Below are positions 24,962 through 36,637 of a stretch of DNA of 64,000 bases, in pieces (within the stretch, counting starts at the first letter, position 1; each line of letters opens with the position of its first letter). The notes under the pieces are model-generated. The model ran no database searches. It was not told where the DNA came from and saw nothing but the letters and a program-made list of their open reading frames with translations. A program made the translations under genes and the position numbers. Source of the stretch: Elymus sibiricus (taxonomy: Eukaryota > Streptophyta > Magnoliopsida > Poales > Poaceae); contig CM077670.1 in assembly GCA_039707655.1 (NCBI GenBank), positions 145,370,001-145,434,000 on the forward strand. The letters run 5' to 3'.

Positions 24962-27900
24962 CTACTCATAAATTACATCTTTTGAGCACTGGGCCTCTAC
25001 TGCCCGAGCACCATCCATTACGATGGGAAAGTATTGCTCGGGGCGCCTATGCTCCTTCCCTGGCGGCGGAGGTCCGGTGGCCATCTCTGCTGGCTTTATC
25101 TTCGGCCAATGTACCATTGTTTTACCGAAGGCCAAAGCTTGACGCAGAGGTCCTTCATCACCGGCTCCGCCATCTGATGCAGCTCCATCAGCTGCTTCAT
25201 TTGATTGTGCCCAGAATAACCTCTGCTCGGCCCGACCCACTTGGGCGGAGAAGAACCTCGCCGCATCAGCCGCACTCTTCGGGAGGTCCGCAAAGGCGCC
25301 TGCGGAATGCCACACCCGTGTGAGCAATGTGAACTTGTTACCACCAAAGACACTCTGCAGCAAATATGGCTTACCATCCGCAATGAGCTTCACTTGGCGG
25401 AGTTCTTCCTGGTAGCCGCGCGCCTCTGTCCGCGCTTCCTTGGCCACCGACCCCAGTGAGGTTAGCTCGGCGGCCTGCTCTTTGTTCTTCTGCTCGAGAG
25501 CCTCACATTTTGTGACAGCTTCTGCGAGCTCTTGCTGCACTTCCGCCACTCTGGCTTCGTGCTTCTGACTAGCGGTTTTCACCGAAGTCAGTTCGGCAGC
25601 CGCTTGTTCGGCTGCCGACCTCTGCTTCGCCGCTTCTAGCTGAGCCGTCCTCAGCGCGGCCTTGAGATTCTCGACCTCCACGACGGTAGCTATAGTCATA
25701 CCAGTAGATCCCGTTTAGGCTAATTTCAATGTTACGTAACATAATTACAGCGGCGGTCGGAAATACTGCAGTTAGGACTTACCTTGCGCCTCGTCGAACC
25801 TCTTGTTCACCTGGCTGAGGTCGTCCTCGGAGCTTTTGAACTTCCGATTCAGCTCGGCCAACTCCTCGGCGTTGGCAACTGCTGCCAAATACGCCGCCTG
25901 TGCATCACTCTATGCACATTGGTATCCGAGATATTGCTTTTTGATCCTCTGACCGGCTTTGATCCAGCCAGCCAGAGTCTCGGGGGCTACTGTGTATGAG
26001 GCTATACATCTATACAAAAGAAATTCTTTAAGGGAAAACATTACTTGGCTCACCTTGAAGCCTGTAAGAAGGCCGTTAAAGGCCCCCTTCAGTCCGTTAT
26101 CCATGGACCGAAGACTTTGCAACACCGCGCCTATAAGGGCATGGTGCTCCTCAGCGATAGAGGAGCTGGTTAAAGCATCATCCATCTCGTCCGGCCACCC
26201 AGTCGACGCCCGCTCTGGGGCGGGCGGGGGTGGCGGACGCACTTCGGCTTCTTCCCTCTCGAAGACCGGAGTGTCCGACTCCGGCCGCCTAGACGACTCC
26301 GGAGCCGCCCTTGGAGAGAGCTCGGGTCGTCCGAGCTCCTCCTCTTCATCTGCCGGAGGGACCCTCCCCTCCTGGTCTTCGGCGGCCGAGGTATTGGCCT
26401 CGGCCATAATGGTGTCGCCCCCTCCCCCTGTGTGCGGCACGGGAGGGGTCCTCCTTGATAGGACCTCCTTGGCCTCCTCGACGATTGCGGGTGGCGAGGC
26501 GCACGATTCAGGCCCGCTCTCCGCCAGCGCAGCTGGCGGAGAGTCCCCCTCCGAGACTCGGTCAGTGGGAAGGTCGCGCATCGGGCTACAATGTTAAAAG
26601 TAAAGGAGCGATTGATATCAAATCTAGTTCGGCTAGTGACACTCGAACGGATATCGAAATGCGTACCTTTGAGCCCGCGGCTTGGCCCTGGGGATTCTCT
26701 GAGGAACCTCTTCGGAAGACTTGGAGTCCTCGGCAGAGACCGAGCTATCGCCGTACAAGGCCACCTTGGCCTTGCACGGTCTTTTGGGGGCGGGTTGAGG
26801 CAGCTCCTCCTCGACGTCTTCGGACGCCGCCCTTTTCCCTGTTCGGGAGGAATCGTCTTCCTTCCCTTCCCCTCCCTGCTCCTTCTCCTACACTTGAGCG
26901 GAGGGAGCATGGGTGTCCCCGGATCTAGTGTCCGGGGGACCTCGGGAACGGAGGCCCTCTCTGGCATCCTTCTTCTGGTCCTTCTTCTTCTCCTTCCTCT
27001 CCGGCGCCTCGTATGGCTCCACGGACAACATGGCCGTCAGTAAGGGTGTCCTAGGCCCCTCTGGCAGCGGCGCCAGACTCTCAATCCGCTCGGTCTTCTT
27101 CAGCCAATTCTGCGGATGAAACGTAAAAAAGCTGAGTACCTTGTTAAAAGGGAACAGTTCGGATATAAGTACAAAATTATTCATACCTCCCGTGGGGAAT
27201 TTGCGGCGTCGAGTCCGATGTCTTCCTCTTCAGCCGGCCAGTCCTTCTGCGGCTTGAACAGCGCCCTCCACAGTTGAGCGTGGGAGGTGCGGTAGAAGTT
27301 GCGTACGGTGGCCGGGTCTTCAGACTTGTAGGCCCACATGGGGGAAGCCCTGTCCTGGCATGGGAGGATTCGGCAGCCGAGCATGATCTGGATCATGTTG
27401 GGCAGCTCGACGCCCTGCTCTATCATCTTGGCGACCCTGCTCTGTAGCTGCGCCACCTCCTTGTTCACCCCTCAGTCGAGGCCCTTCTTGGTCCATGAGA
27501 CCAGCCTCGTAGGGGGTCCGGATCGGAAGGCTGGAATCGCCCCCCAATCCGCGCTCCTTGGCTCGGCGATGTAGAACTATTCCTTCTGCCAGACCTTGAC
27601 AGTCTCGATGAAAGTGCCCTCTGGCCACTCCACTCGGGGGAGTTTGCTGACCATCGCACCCCCGCAGTCCGCCTGCTGGCCGTCGACGATCTTTGGCTTG
27701 ATGTTGAAGATCTTCAGCCATAGGCCGAACTGTGGCCGGATCCGAAGTAAGGCTTCGCAGATGACGATGAAGGCCGAGATGTGGAGGAAGGAGTTTGGCG
27801 CAAGATCGTGGAAGTCTAGTCCGTAGAAGAACATGAGGCCCCTGACGAAGGGGTGAAGGGGAAAGCCCAGACCTCGAATGAAGTGGGGCAGGAATACCAC

Positions 27901-28056
27901 CTGTTCACCCTGCCACGGCGTGGGGACGACCTGGCTGGCCTTTGGGGCTCGGTGGGCGACGTTGGCGGTAAGATAGCCCATGCCCTTTAGCTCCAGGATA
28001 GCGCTATCAGTGACGACGGATGCCTCCCACTTGCCTTTGGACCCGGAGCCCGCCAT
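24962..28056 (-). pseudogene. T1 antisense gene: putative gypsy-type transposon protein (Transposase_28-like)
   Basis: Reads against gag. Exon 1 starts with the ATG at 28056 (MAGSGSKGKWEAS), then RGLGFPLHPFVRGLMFFYGLDFHDLAPN, the core of the family. A stop at about 27577 interrupts it, and the frame continues FYIAEPRS...PTRLVSW and, after another stop near 27470, MIQIMLGCRILPCQDRAS to about 27188, where a G/GTATGA donor fits. A CCGCAG acceptor near 27112 starts a Lys-rich exon (PEGPRTPLLTAM). Further exons lie near 25910-26581 (acidic/Pro-rich, then DNGLKGAFNGLLTGF) and 24962-25699 (a coiled coil of about 100 residues, then a conserved tail). The role is unknown; family membership is established for grass Gypsy elements. 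Confidence 0.7.
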
Positions 28057-28186
28057 TGCTGGATTGGGACGGACGGTCCGTGAGGTTCTTGTGTGGGAAA
28101 ATGGATCTGGGCGTTGGAGCTCAGAGATGGAGAAGGCAGCGACGAAGGCAGGAGTGAGAGCATGTAGAGGAAATAGAGATCGCTCC

Positions 28187-28200
28187 CCCTTTTATGGGCT
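28187..28200 (-). promoter_or_regulatory. TATA box of the T1 antisense gene
   Basis: GCCCATAAAAGGGG on the minus strand, about 130 bp upstream of the antisense ATG. The same arrangement is seen before both B3 genes (T2, T3). Confidence 0.55.
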
Positions 28201-28662
28201 GTAAAACCCACGGTCCTTTTACTGCGCCATAGTCCTCGCCATTTCCCCATGTAACCGTGCCATTATGCACGCGTGGGATGAGGTGGATTATTGATCATAT
28301 CCCTTAAAACCAGGGCACGATCTCCATATCGATGGGACGTGCCAATGAAAAAACAGCCTCGAACCGCGAATCGAGTTTTTCATAAAACAACTCGTGGTCG
28401 TGGCGCATTGTGACCCTTCAGTAAAAAGTTGTCAGATGGGGGTACTGTTCATACCGAGGTGACTGGCCTTCGAGGCTAAGTTATTGATACCCCTTGGCGA
28501 CCGAAGTATATTTCGGTGCGGGCGTGGCCAGGCAACACGTAAAGACTCGACTCAGAAGGAGACGCAGACCGGTCATCAATACCACAGAAGGAAGGGAACT
28601 GGTCCACAAAGCCGATGGTGTTCGGCGTCTACCTCGGCTTCAAAGACTAGTTTGGGGGCTAC

Positions 28663-29148
28663 TGAGGGTGTCCCGGACTAGGGGGTACTCGGGCTGCCGG
28701 TCTATCTCTCATAGGCCGGGCTGGTGGGCCGCCCTCTACTCGTCGATGGAAGGCCGGATTGTGGGCGACCCCGTGTATCAGAAGGAAACCTCCGAAGACT
28801 TGGCGTCTCCTCCAAGAAATAGTTGGCGTGGCTAGCATGTTTATCCCCTGATGGTAACCGACTATGTGTAACCCTAGGACCCTCTGGTGTCTATATAAAC
28901 CGGAGGGTTTAGTCCGTAGAGGATCATCATATCCATTGCCTAGGGTTTAGCCCATCCGATCTCGAGGTAGATCAACTATGTAACCTTCATACAATCACAT
29001 CAATACAATCAAGCAGGACGTAGGGTATTACCTCCTCGAGAGGGCCCGAACCTGGGTAAATCGTTGTCTCTACGTTCCCAGTTACCATTGATTCCTAGAC
29101 CCACAGTTTGGATCCCCTACCCGAGATCTGCCGGTTTTGGTACCGACA
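28663..29148 (+). repeat. T1 3' LTR
   Basis: 486 bp, preceded by a purine tract TTTGGGGGCTAC and followed by the target copy GTCAC. Confidence 0.95.
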
Positions 29149-31221
29149 GTCACCATTTACTGTTTCGGATAATTTGAATTTAAGAATTTCAGAAATTCCA
29201 TAAAATGATTAAAACTTTGAAAAATCATATAAAATAAACCGTAACTCGGATGAAAATAATTTATACATGAAAAATGATCAGAAAAATATGAAGAATCCGA
29301 ATATGTGGTCAAAATGCTTGACCATCACTCCTATCTATCTGAACATGGGACTTTTGCCCATATTCGATAGATGAATAGTGCATGACCTTAGTAAAATAAT
29401 ACCAAATAAATTCCTAAATTATCTAATACAGTTAGATAGTACATATTTAGACATGTCATGCATCCCTGTTGCATTATTGCTGTGTATTTATTGTTTCTTC
29501 CCCCTCCTTCTCTCCCGATAGCCCCCGAGACTGCCGACGACACCGCAGTGTACGACGACGTCGTCGACGACCAGCCCCTCTCAGCAGAGCTTCCAAGCAA
29601 GCAAACCCCCTTGATAATAAGATATCGCCCATTCCTTTCTCTCTTATTCTTGCATTAGAATTGCCCCTGCTACTGTTCCGATAGCTCCTATTCTGATGCA
29701 TATCCTGATTTTGTCGTCTGCTACTTATACATTACCTGTTGTCCCATGATGCTTAGTTAGCTTTGCTATTGTTTCATCGGTAGCCCATCACCCTTGTCCG
29801 TCTGCCATGCTTGTTACCGGGCCGTGATCACTCTGGGTGATGATCACGGAAATGTTTACATTGCAATACTTAAATTGTTAAAGTCGGGCTGGCCCCAAGG
29901 GTGCCCGGGAGAGAATCATACTAAAGATGGGACGGCTCCAAGAGCACCCGCGCGTTATGTTTTACCAAGTCAGAGCGACAGGAACCCTGTTCGTCTCTGC
30001 GAGTTACTAAACATGCTTAATGGATTTGGGTATTTGATCTGAGTGGGTCGTTGGCCCTATACGCACTAACACCACGTGGGATAATGGTTATGGGACCCTC
30101 TACGTCGTAGTATCTGCCGAAAGTTCTTCAGACGTCACAGCTCAGAGATGCGGGCTGATTGTTGGGGTGAGCTGGTTACGTCTGTGGTGCTACCACAGTC
30201 GCGCTTGGGCCCAGGCCAGTCTCGCAACGTGCAGGAGTGCAAAGGGCGATGGCCCAAGACCCCTTCGTGCTTAGGATTTAGACCGGCGTGCTGACCTCTC
30301 TGCTGAGCCTAGGTAGGACTGCGTCGTGTTGATCACCCGAGGCCGGGCATTACCCAGCAAGTGTGTCCGGCCAGATGTGATCGAGCGTGTTGGGTAACAG
30401 TAGTGCACCCCTGCTGGGAAGTTATCTATTCGAATAGCCGTGTCCACGGTAACAAGACGCTCGGAGTTGTATCTTGATCCGCTACAACTACAAATGGATA
30501 CTGTCACAATGATAAACTGCTACTACTGCTCTCGGGATCACTTTCTCGCAGGGTAGTCGAGGAAGGATCTCAGGGCTTTACTAAACTATGATTGATATAT
30601 ATATTATCTTGCCCTACTCTCTTCTGATGCTGCAAGAACTGCTTCAAGATGCTAGTCTTCGATAGGCTAGGCCTCTCCCCCTATATCCTGGCATTCTATA
30701 GTTTAGTCCAAGATATAGCCCCATTCCTTTGAAACCAATGCATAATTAGTATAGTTTTGATGTCAGTCTTGCAAGTACTTTGGATGAGTACTCACGGTTG
30801 CTTTGCTACTTCTTTTCCACATACCCACTTGATGAAATCAGACGATGGAGTCCAGGAGCCAGACGCCACCATAGGAGACTACTACCAGGAGAGTCCCGGA
30901 GGCACGTACTACTGGGTTGAGCCAGCCGACCAGGAGTAATTCGGAGGCCCTAGGCAGGAGGCCTTCGCCTTTTCGATCAGTGTCGCTATTTGTGCTAGCC
31001 TTCTTAAGGCAAACTTGACTAACTATGTCTGTATCCAGATATTATTTGTGTGTATGACTTATGAATTCCGGTCCTCGAGATCCCTGGTTTGTAATATGAA
31101 GATTTATGTTCAATTTGAGTTTAGAGTTGTGTTGTGATATCTTCCCGTGTGTCTCTATTCTCGAGCGTGCACGTTTGCGTGTATGATTAGTGCACGGTCG
31201 AGCAGAGGGCGTCACAAAGGA

Positions 31222-31392
31222 GCTATCATTAATTACTTTATAAATTTCTTCTTTTAACACTTCATCACAATTTTCAGATTCACGATTTTCGAGCAAAACT
31301 TCATATAGAAAATCTAGAGCACACAACTCACTAGCAATTGGTTCATCATAATTGGATTTTTTGAAAAGATTAGCGAGTGGATGAGGATCCAT
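31222..31392 (-). pseudogene. W1 internal ORF, N-terminal part
   Basis: The ATG at 31390-31392 starts MDPHPLANLFKKSNYDEP, then LDFLYEVLLENRESENCDEV, up to the L1 target site. Its continuation is at 18049 downward. The start lies about 215 bp downstream of the primer binding site in the element's sense, so it is the first gene of W1. Residues after the junction belong to L1. Confidence 0.6.
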
Positions 31393-31606
31393 ATCAATAG
31401 ATTTTTAGCAAGCGAAGATGCAAGCAAATAGAAGGCACATGGCAACACAAGCAAAGATAGCAAACAAAATATTTTTGTATTTTTGTAAAATTGTTTTAGA
31501 AGTGGGGGAGATGAAAACGAGAGGCAAATGCAAATAAAAAGGCAAATAAAATAAATGCAAGTGGATGATAGTTTGTGCGAAGGTACTTGATAATTTTGAT
31601 GCTGTC

Positions 31607-31624
31607 TCCCCGGCAACGGCGCCA
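31607..31624 (-). other. W1 primer binding site
   Basis: TCCCCGGCAACGGCGCCA, the reverse complement of the site in S1. It lies 11 bp from the 5' LTR at 31636. Confidence 0.85.
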
Positions 31625-31635
31625 GAACTTCTTCC

Positions 31636-33163
31636 TGCTACTTGTAGACTGCGTTGGGATTTTCCTGAAGAGGAGGGGATGATGCAGTATAGTAGAGATA
31701 AGTATTTGCCTCAATTAAGAACCAAGGTTATCAATCCAGTAGGAGAACCAGTCAAAATCCTTTAGCAGCCCCTACACACACAAAAGCAAACACTTGCACC
31801 CAACGCAAATAAGAGGGTTGTCAATCCTCTTAGCGGTTATTTGCAAGGATTAATTCTGATAGTGATGGATAGATAAAGTAAAATACTAAATAAAATATAA
31901 GTAAATAAATTGCAGCAAGGTATTTTTAGTTTTCTTTTTATATTTAAAGTAGACCCAGGGGCCATTGTTTTCACTAGAGGATTCTCTCTCGAACACATAG
32001 TATACGGTGGGTAAACAAATTACTGTTGGGCAGTTGATAGAAAAGCAAATAATTATGATGGATTCATGGCAATGATCATGTATATAGGCATCACGTCTGA
32101 GACAAGTAGACCGACTCCTGCCTGCATCTACTACTATTACTCCACCCATCGACCGCTATCCAGCATGCTTCTAGGGTATTAAGTATGAAACAAAGTAACG
32201 CCTTAAGCAAGATGACATGATGTAGACAAAGTAAACTCAAGCAATATGATTAAACCCCATCTTTTTTAACCTTGATGGAAACAATAGAAATATGTGTCAT
32301 GTCCCTTTTTGTCACTGGGATTGAGCACCATAAGATTGAACCCATCACAAAGCACCTCCCCCATTCCAAGATAAACCAATCTAGTAGGCCAAACCAAATC
32401 GATAGATCAGAGAGAAATACAAAGCTATAACAATCATGCATAAAAGAGTTCAGAGAAGTCTCAAATATTTCTCACGAATAATCTGATCATAAACTCACAA
32501 TTCATCGGATCCCAACAAACACACCGCAAAAGAAGATTACATCGAACAGAACTCCAAGAACATCGAGGAGAACATGGTATTGAAGATCGAAGAGAGAGAA
32601 GAAGCCATCTAGCTACTAGCTATGGACCCATAGGTCTATGGTAAACTACTCACACATCATCGGAAGGGCAGCAAGGTTGATGTACAAGCCCTCTGTGATC
32701 GATTCCCCCTCCAGCAGAGTACCGGAAAAGGCCTCCAGATGGGATTGTAGAAGAATAGAGGCTTGCGGCGGTGTAAAAGTTATTCGGGGTGGCTCTCTAT
32801 TGGTTTCCGAATATTCGAGTATTTATAGAAGTGGAATTAGGTCAAATGGAGCCATGAGGGCCCCACAAGGCATCAGGGCGCGCCCCTCTAGGGAGGCTTT
32901 GTGAACCTTCAGGCCTCATCTCCAAGTCTCCAGGGTCTCTTTTGTCCAAAAAAAATCTCCAAAAAGTTTCGTGGCATTTGGACTTCGTTTGGTACTGATT
33001 TCCTGAAAAACCAAAAACAAGCAGAAAACAGCAACTGGCACTGGGCACTAGGTTAATAGGTTAGTCCCAAAAAATGATATATAATTGCATATAAAAACAT
33101 CCAAGGTTGATACTATATTAGCATGGAACAATGAAAAATTATAGATATGTTGGAGACATATCA
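31636..33163 (-). repeat. W1 5' LTR (right copy)
   Basis: 1528 bp, from TGCTACTTGTAG to GAGACATATCA, followed by the target copy GAGTC. Confidence 0.9.
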
Positions 33164-33440
33164 GAGTCCACGGAGGGCTCCACCCACGAAGGGTCCACGA
33201 AGAAGCAACCTTGCCTATTCCACCATGGCTTCCATCCACGAAGGACTAGCCTCACTCAGGGTAGATCTTCCCAAAGTAGGCGATCTCCTTGCCCTTACAA
33301 ACTCCTTGGTTCAACTCCACATGATCTTGGAGGCTCCCAAGTGACACCTAACCAATCTAGGAGACACAACTCTCCAAAAGGTAACAAACGGTGTGTTGAT
33401 GATGAACTCCTTGCTCTTGTGATTCAAATGATAGTCTCCC

Positions 33441-34316
33441 TGTCGGTGTATAAAACATGGGTATTTTATACCCTGACTTATGCATAGACCGTGGCAGCCT
33501 CCTTGCCGGCAAGGGCTTGCCGGGATTCGCCAAATAACCAGATCCTAGACCCAGTTGCGGAAACTGCTAGAGAGAAGCTAAAAACAAAGCGTCGACAAGC
33601 ACTCAACTAGTAATGAAGATGAAGATATTTCTTGCCGGCAAGACTGAACTGGCAAGGTAATGACCCGCCAAGCTCCGTGTCGGCAAGCCTTCGCCAACTC
33701 GTCAGCGCTCCACCTCATCGGGCAGCTAGTCACTAATCGGTGAGGTGTCGAGCGCGCAAGCTGGTTGGTGAGATTTGTCGGGCACGTGTCAGCACGCAGG
33801 GAGAAGATTTGCCTTTAATGACACCCATCCAGGAGGCGTGTCAGAACAATACGAGGTAGATGGGCGAGCGGTGCAGAAACCTTGCCGGGGCTGCCTCTCC
33901 ACATGACACATAACGGAGCATTTAATGCCTTTGTCCTAAACTGGCACAGTTAGGTATGATAGCACTGTTTGCTATCTAATCAACATGTAATTACTATTTT
34001 GCCACTGTGGTAACCCCTTGAGCTATAAAAGGAGGGCCAGGGAAACAGTTAGAGGTAGAGGGATCCCTTTCCAAACATTAGCACGTCCTGCATAAGTAGC
34101 TGCACTCTCCGCACCTTGCCGGGGAAAGCGCTCCTTGTACCTGTGCTCTCACACATCCAATACACCAAAGAAGGAGTATGGTTTACGCTTCTCAGCAGCC
34201 TGAACCTGGGTAAAATCCCCCGCGCTCTCTGTTGATTCTGCTCTTTGTGCACGTCGATCTCCGCTGCCGAACCACAAAGGGGCGAAATGGCCCCATAGAT
34301 GGTCGTTCCCACGACA
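33441..34316 (+). repeat. T2 5' LTR
   Basis: 876 bp, TGTCGGTGTATAAAAC to TTCCCACGACA. TATAAAAGGAGGG at 34024-34036 is the promoter. TTGCCGGCAA palindromes are at 33503-33512 and 33632-33641. The length agrees exactly with the inverted copy (798 bp) plus its missing 78 bp. Confidence 0.9.
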
Positions 34317-34320
34317 TCTT

Positions 34321-34338
34321 TGGCATGCTAGGTAGGGG
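34321..34338 (+). other. T2 primer binding site
   Basis: TGGCATGCTAGGTAGGGG starts 4 bp after the LTR. It resembles the GGCGCGCCAGGTAGGGG site of related elements with two changes. Confidence 0.65.
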
Positions 34339-34421
34339 AGTCGCTTGTGCGAACCTGAATCAGTGGATTGTGCTTCAACCTCATCAACTTCATCATTGTC
34401 CGTAAGAAGAAGGGCATCACG

Positions 34422-36436
34422 ATGACGGCCCTCTCACACGCATCCGCAGGCGGCGCAGGCGGCGCAGCCAATGTGGGTGGTGCGGATACCGTGGTTGGCA
34501 CGACCAACGCAGGTGGCGCGGTCGCCATGCCCACCGCGGTCGGCGCAGGAGATGAGCGCGCTGGACGCAGTCAACTTCCTCGATCCTCTGGCAAACAAAG
34601 CAGCGACGGCGCGGGCGGAGCGGATGGACGACCTCCTCCTCCTCCTCCTCGCCACGCCGACGAACGCAGCCGTCGGAGCGGCAATGCCCGGGCCGGCGCG
34701 AGCCAAGATCCCGCTGTGGCGGCGTCTAGAGATGCTGCTTCGGGACAGACGCCACGCTCCTCGTACAACGGGCATAGTATAGCTCCGAGCGGCATCAACG
34801 ACTCTACGCGGCGCCGACCGCATGGCAAGACTCCTGTTGATCAAATCCCAGATCCTCAGGCACCGCATCCACCACAGCAACCACTGCTGACCATGTGCCA
34901 TGGCAGCAAGACCGCGATGGTGCTCTTGCTGGCTCTGCCAGGAGTAGAGCGACGTCACGCTCTTCGCTTTCAGCCATGCCAGCCACAGCAGTAGAAGCAA
35001 TGGCGCGAGCCCAGATGCTGCTGAATTTCCCTCTAGCAGCAGGGAAGATGGATGAGTGGAGGGCCACCATCCAAAGTTTGATTGGGTTTGCCAAGGCCAG
35101 CAAATCACAGCAAGCGGAGCCCTCACGGCGTTCGCAAACAACACCAGTAGCTCCAACTGGTGACCGCGTTGACGGTGCTGCGCTAACGGTGCAATCACCC
35201 CAGCGGCAACAGTCTCAACAGCAGCAACACCAACAACCACGGCATGCTCAACAATCTTTTGAGCCCGACGAGATGTCGATGGCCTCTTCGGATCCGCGAG
35301 CGTAGCAAGAGCAGCGGCAAGTGCTGCGAGACAGGCAGGTAAAAGACGCCCGCACCACCATTGAACGGCGTCGGGAGGCGCGCCGTCAATCCGACGCGCG
35401 CAATGGCCCCGTCATAGATGAGCCTGCGCCAGGGGTTGGCGGATATCTACCTTACGAGGTTGGGTGTCCTGCCTTCACCCGTGAGCTGTGGCAAGTCCGA
35501 TGGCCATCCGTCTGGGCCTTCAAGCCAGAAGTACCAGAGAAATACGACGGCAAGCTAAACCCGGTAGAATTTCTGGGAATCTACACGATTGCCGTGCAAG
35601 CTGCCGAAGGAAGAGATGAGAAAATCCTCACCAACTACTTTCCATTGGTACTGAAGCCCAACGTGAGATCTTGGCTGATGAACTTGCCGGAGAACTCCAT
35701 TTCTTCGTGGGCAAATCTCTGTAATGAGTTTGTTGGTACCTTTACCAGAGGCCACAAGGCCCTTGGACAGCCCAGCGACCTGCAAGTGATCCCGCAAAGA
35801 GATGGAGAAACTTTAGGCAAGTACATCCAGAGGTTCAGCCGTGTGCACCGGAACATTTCAGATGTGCACCCCGCAGCCGTCATTGCCGCCTTTCACACGA
35901 ATGTGCGCAATCGGAGGATGCGGGAGAAGATGAACGTCAAGCTACCCAAAACCGTCGATGAGCTCTATACATTGGCGGATAAGTGCGCATGCGCTAAGGA
36001 AGGGAGAAGGCTTCCCGGGGAAGACGCTGGTGCCGAGGTGGATTCCGAGGATGACGATGCTGCCACCCCGAGGAAGAAAGGCCAAAAACGCAACAGGAAG
36101 CGCAAAGGAAAAACTTTTATGGCCGTCAAGGGCTCCAGCAACTCTGAGTCCGCTAAGAAAGCTAAGACTGAGAACTCCGGCAAGGAGGCAGCTGTATGTG
36201 CCGCTTGCCAGGAGGTGGCAGCAAACGAGAAGGCCGACAAGTCTGATGGGCCATACTGTAAGATTCACCGCACCAAGGGCCACGATCTCCAAGAGTGCCG
36301 AGAAGTCTTGCACCTTGTTGAGAAGCAGAAGGCTGAATATGAAAAATGTGACAAAGAGAAGGGTCAAGATGGTGTCGGTGGATCTGGCAAAAAGGGCCGT
36401 GGCGGTCGCGGAGGCCATCGTGGCAAGGCCATGTAG
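34422..36436 (+). pseudogene. T2 gag
   Basis: The likely start is the ATG at 34422 (MTALSHASAGG). The reading shifts among frames (34368-34994, 34471-34782, 34895-35305), with a stop at 35303-35305, and is then open from about 35306 to 36436. The core (WAFKPEVPEKYDGKLNPVEFLG, LKPNVRSWLMNLPENSISSW) is a retrotransposon-gag domain at 35515-35720. The nucleocapsid has the knuckle CKIHRTKGHDLQEC near 36257-36300, the CX2HX4HX4C form seen in Tat gag. It ends in Gly/Arg repeats (GRGGRGGHRG) before the stop at 36434-36436; in-frame acidic sequence continues beyond it. Confidence 0.8.
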
Positions 36437-36637
36437 CAGAAAGAAAAGCCTGCTAGAGGACGCGAAAAGAAAGGGGAAGATGATGGGAGTGAAGAGGAAG
36501 AGGAAGACGGAGAGTCCAGTGAACAGGAATTCCAGAAGGCAACTGATGCCATGTGCGTTGACGGAGGACCATCTTTGCATTCCTCTCACCGCTAAATTAA
36601 GCAGTGGGCTCGTGAGGTTAACGCGACATAACCGGCA

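Larger units (their letters stand above)
19797..29148 (+). mobile_element. T1: non-autonomous Tat-type Gypsy, complete with TSD
   Basis: 9352 bp with two 486 bp LTRs and the target duplication GTCAC (19792-19796 and 29149-29153). It contains gag and protease on the plus strand and a multi-exon antisense gene on the minus strand. RT, RNase H and integrase are absent: protease ends at 23649 and no pol motif follows. Mobility would need proteins from another element. The LTRs differ at about 16 positions by hand count (near 3.3 percent), mostly C/T and G/A changes. At 1.3e-8 substitutions per site per year that is roughly 1.3 million years. Confidence 0.9.
18053..31216. repeat. L1: 3.8 kb solo LTR, split by T1
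   Basis: Sequence 18053-19796 plus 29154-31216 (about 3807 bp) starts TGTAACACCC and ends GGGCGTCACA. It is flanked by AAGGA at 18048-18052 and 31217-31221. I see no second LTR, primer site or retrotransposon protein inside, so it is best read as a solo LTR. Length and TGTAACACCC/GGGCGTCACA ends fit a Del/Tekay-type chromovirus LTR; this is inference. Open frames inside (18544-19502, 29458-29701, 30757-30939) look like chance frames. Alternatively it could be a large non-autonomous element. Confidence 0.7.
14506..33163 (-). mobile_element. W1: small non-autonomous Athila-like Gypsy, complete with TSD
   Basis: Two LTRs in the same (minus) orientation, 14506-16049 and 31636-33163, are flanked by the target-site duplication GAGTC (14501-14505 and 33164-33168). 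Without the nested L1/T1 insertion the internal part is only about 2.4 kb, with a primer binding site, one ORF of unknown function and a polypurine tract. It has no protease, RT or integrase. LTR type and primer site resemble the Sabrina/WHAM group of Triticeae; the exact family is not certain. Confidence 0.9.

Noticed and set aside
29458..30939. Short open frames in the right half of L1
   Set aside because: No recognisable domain, short, on both strands; expected by chance in an LTR.
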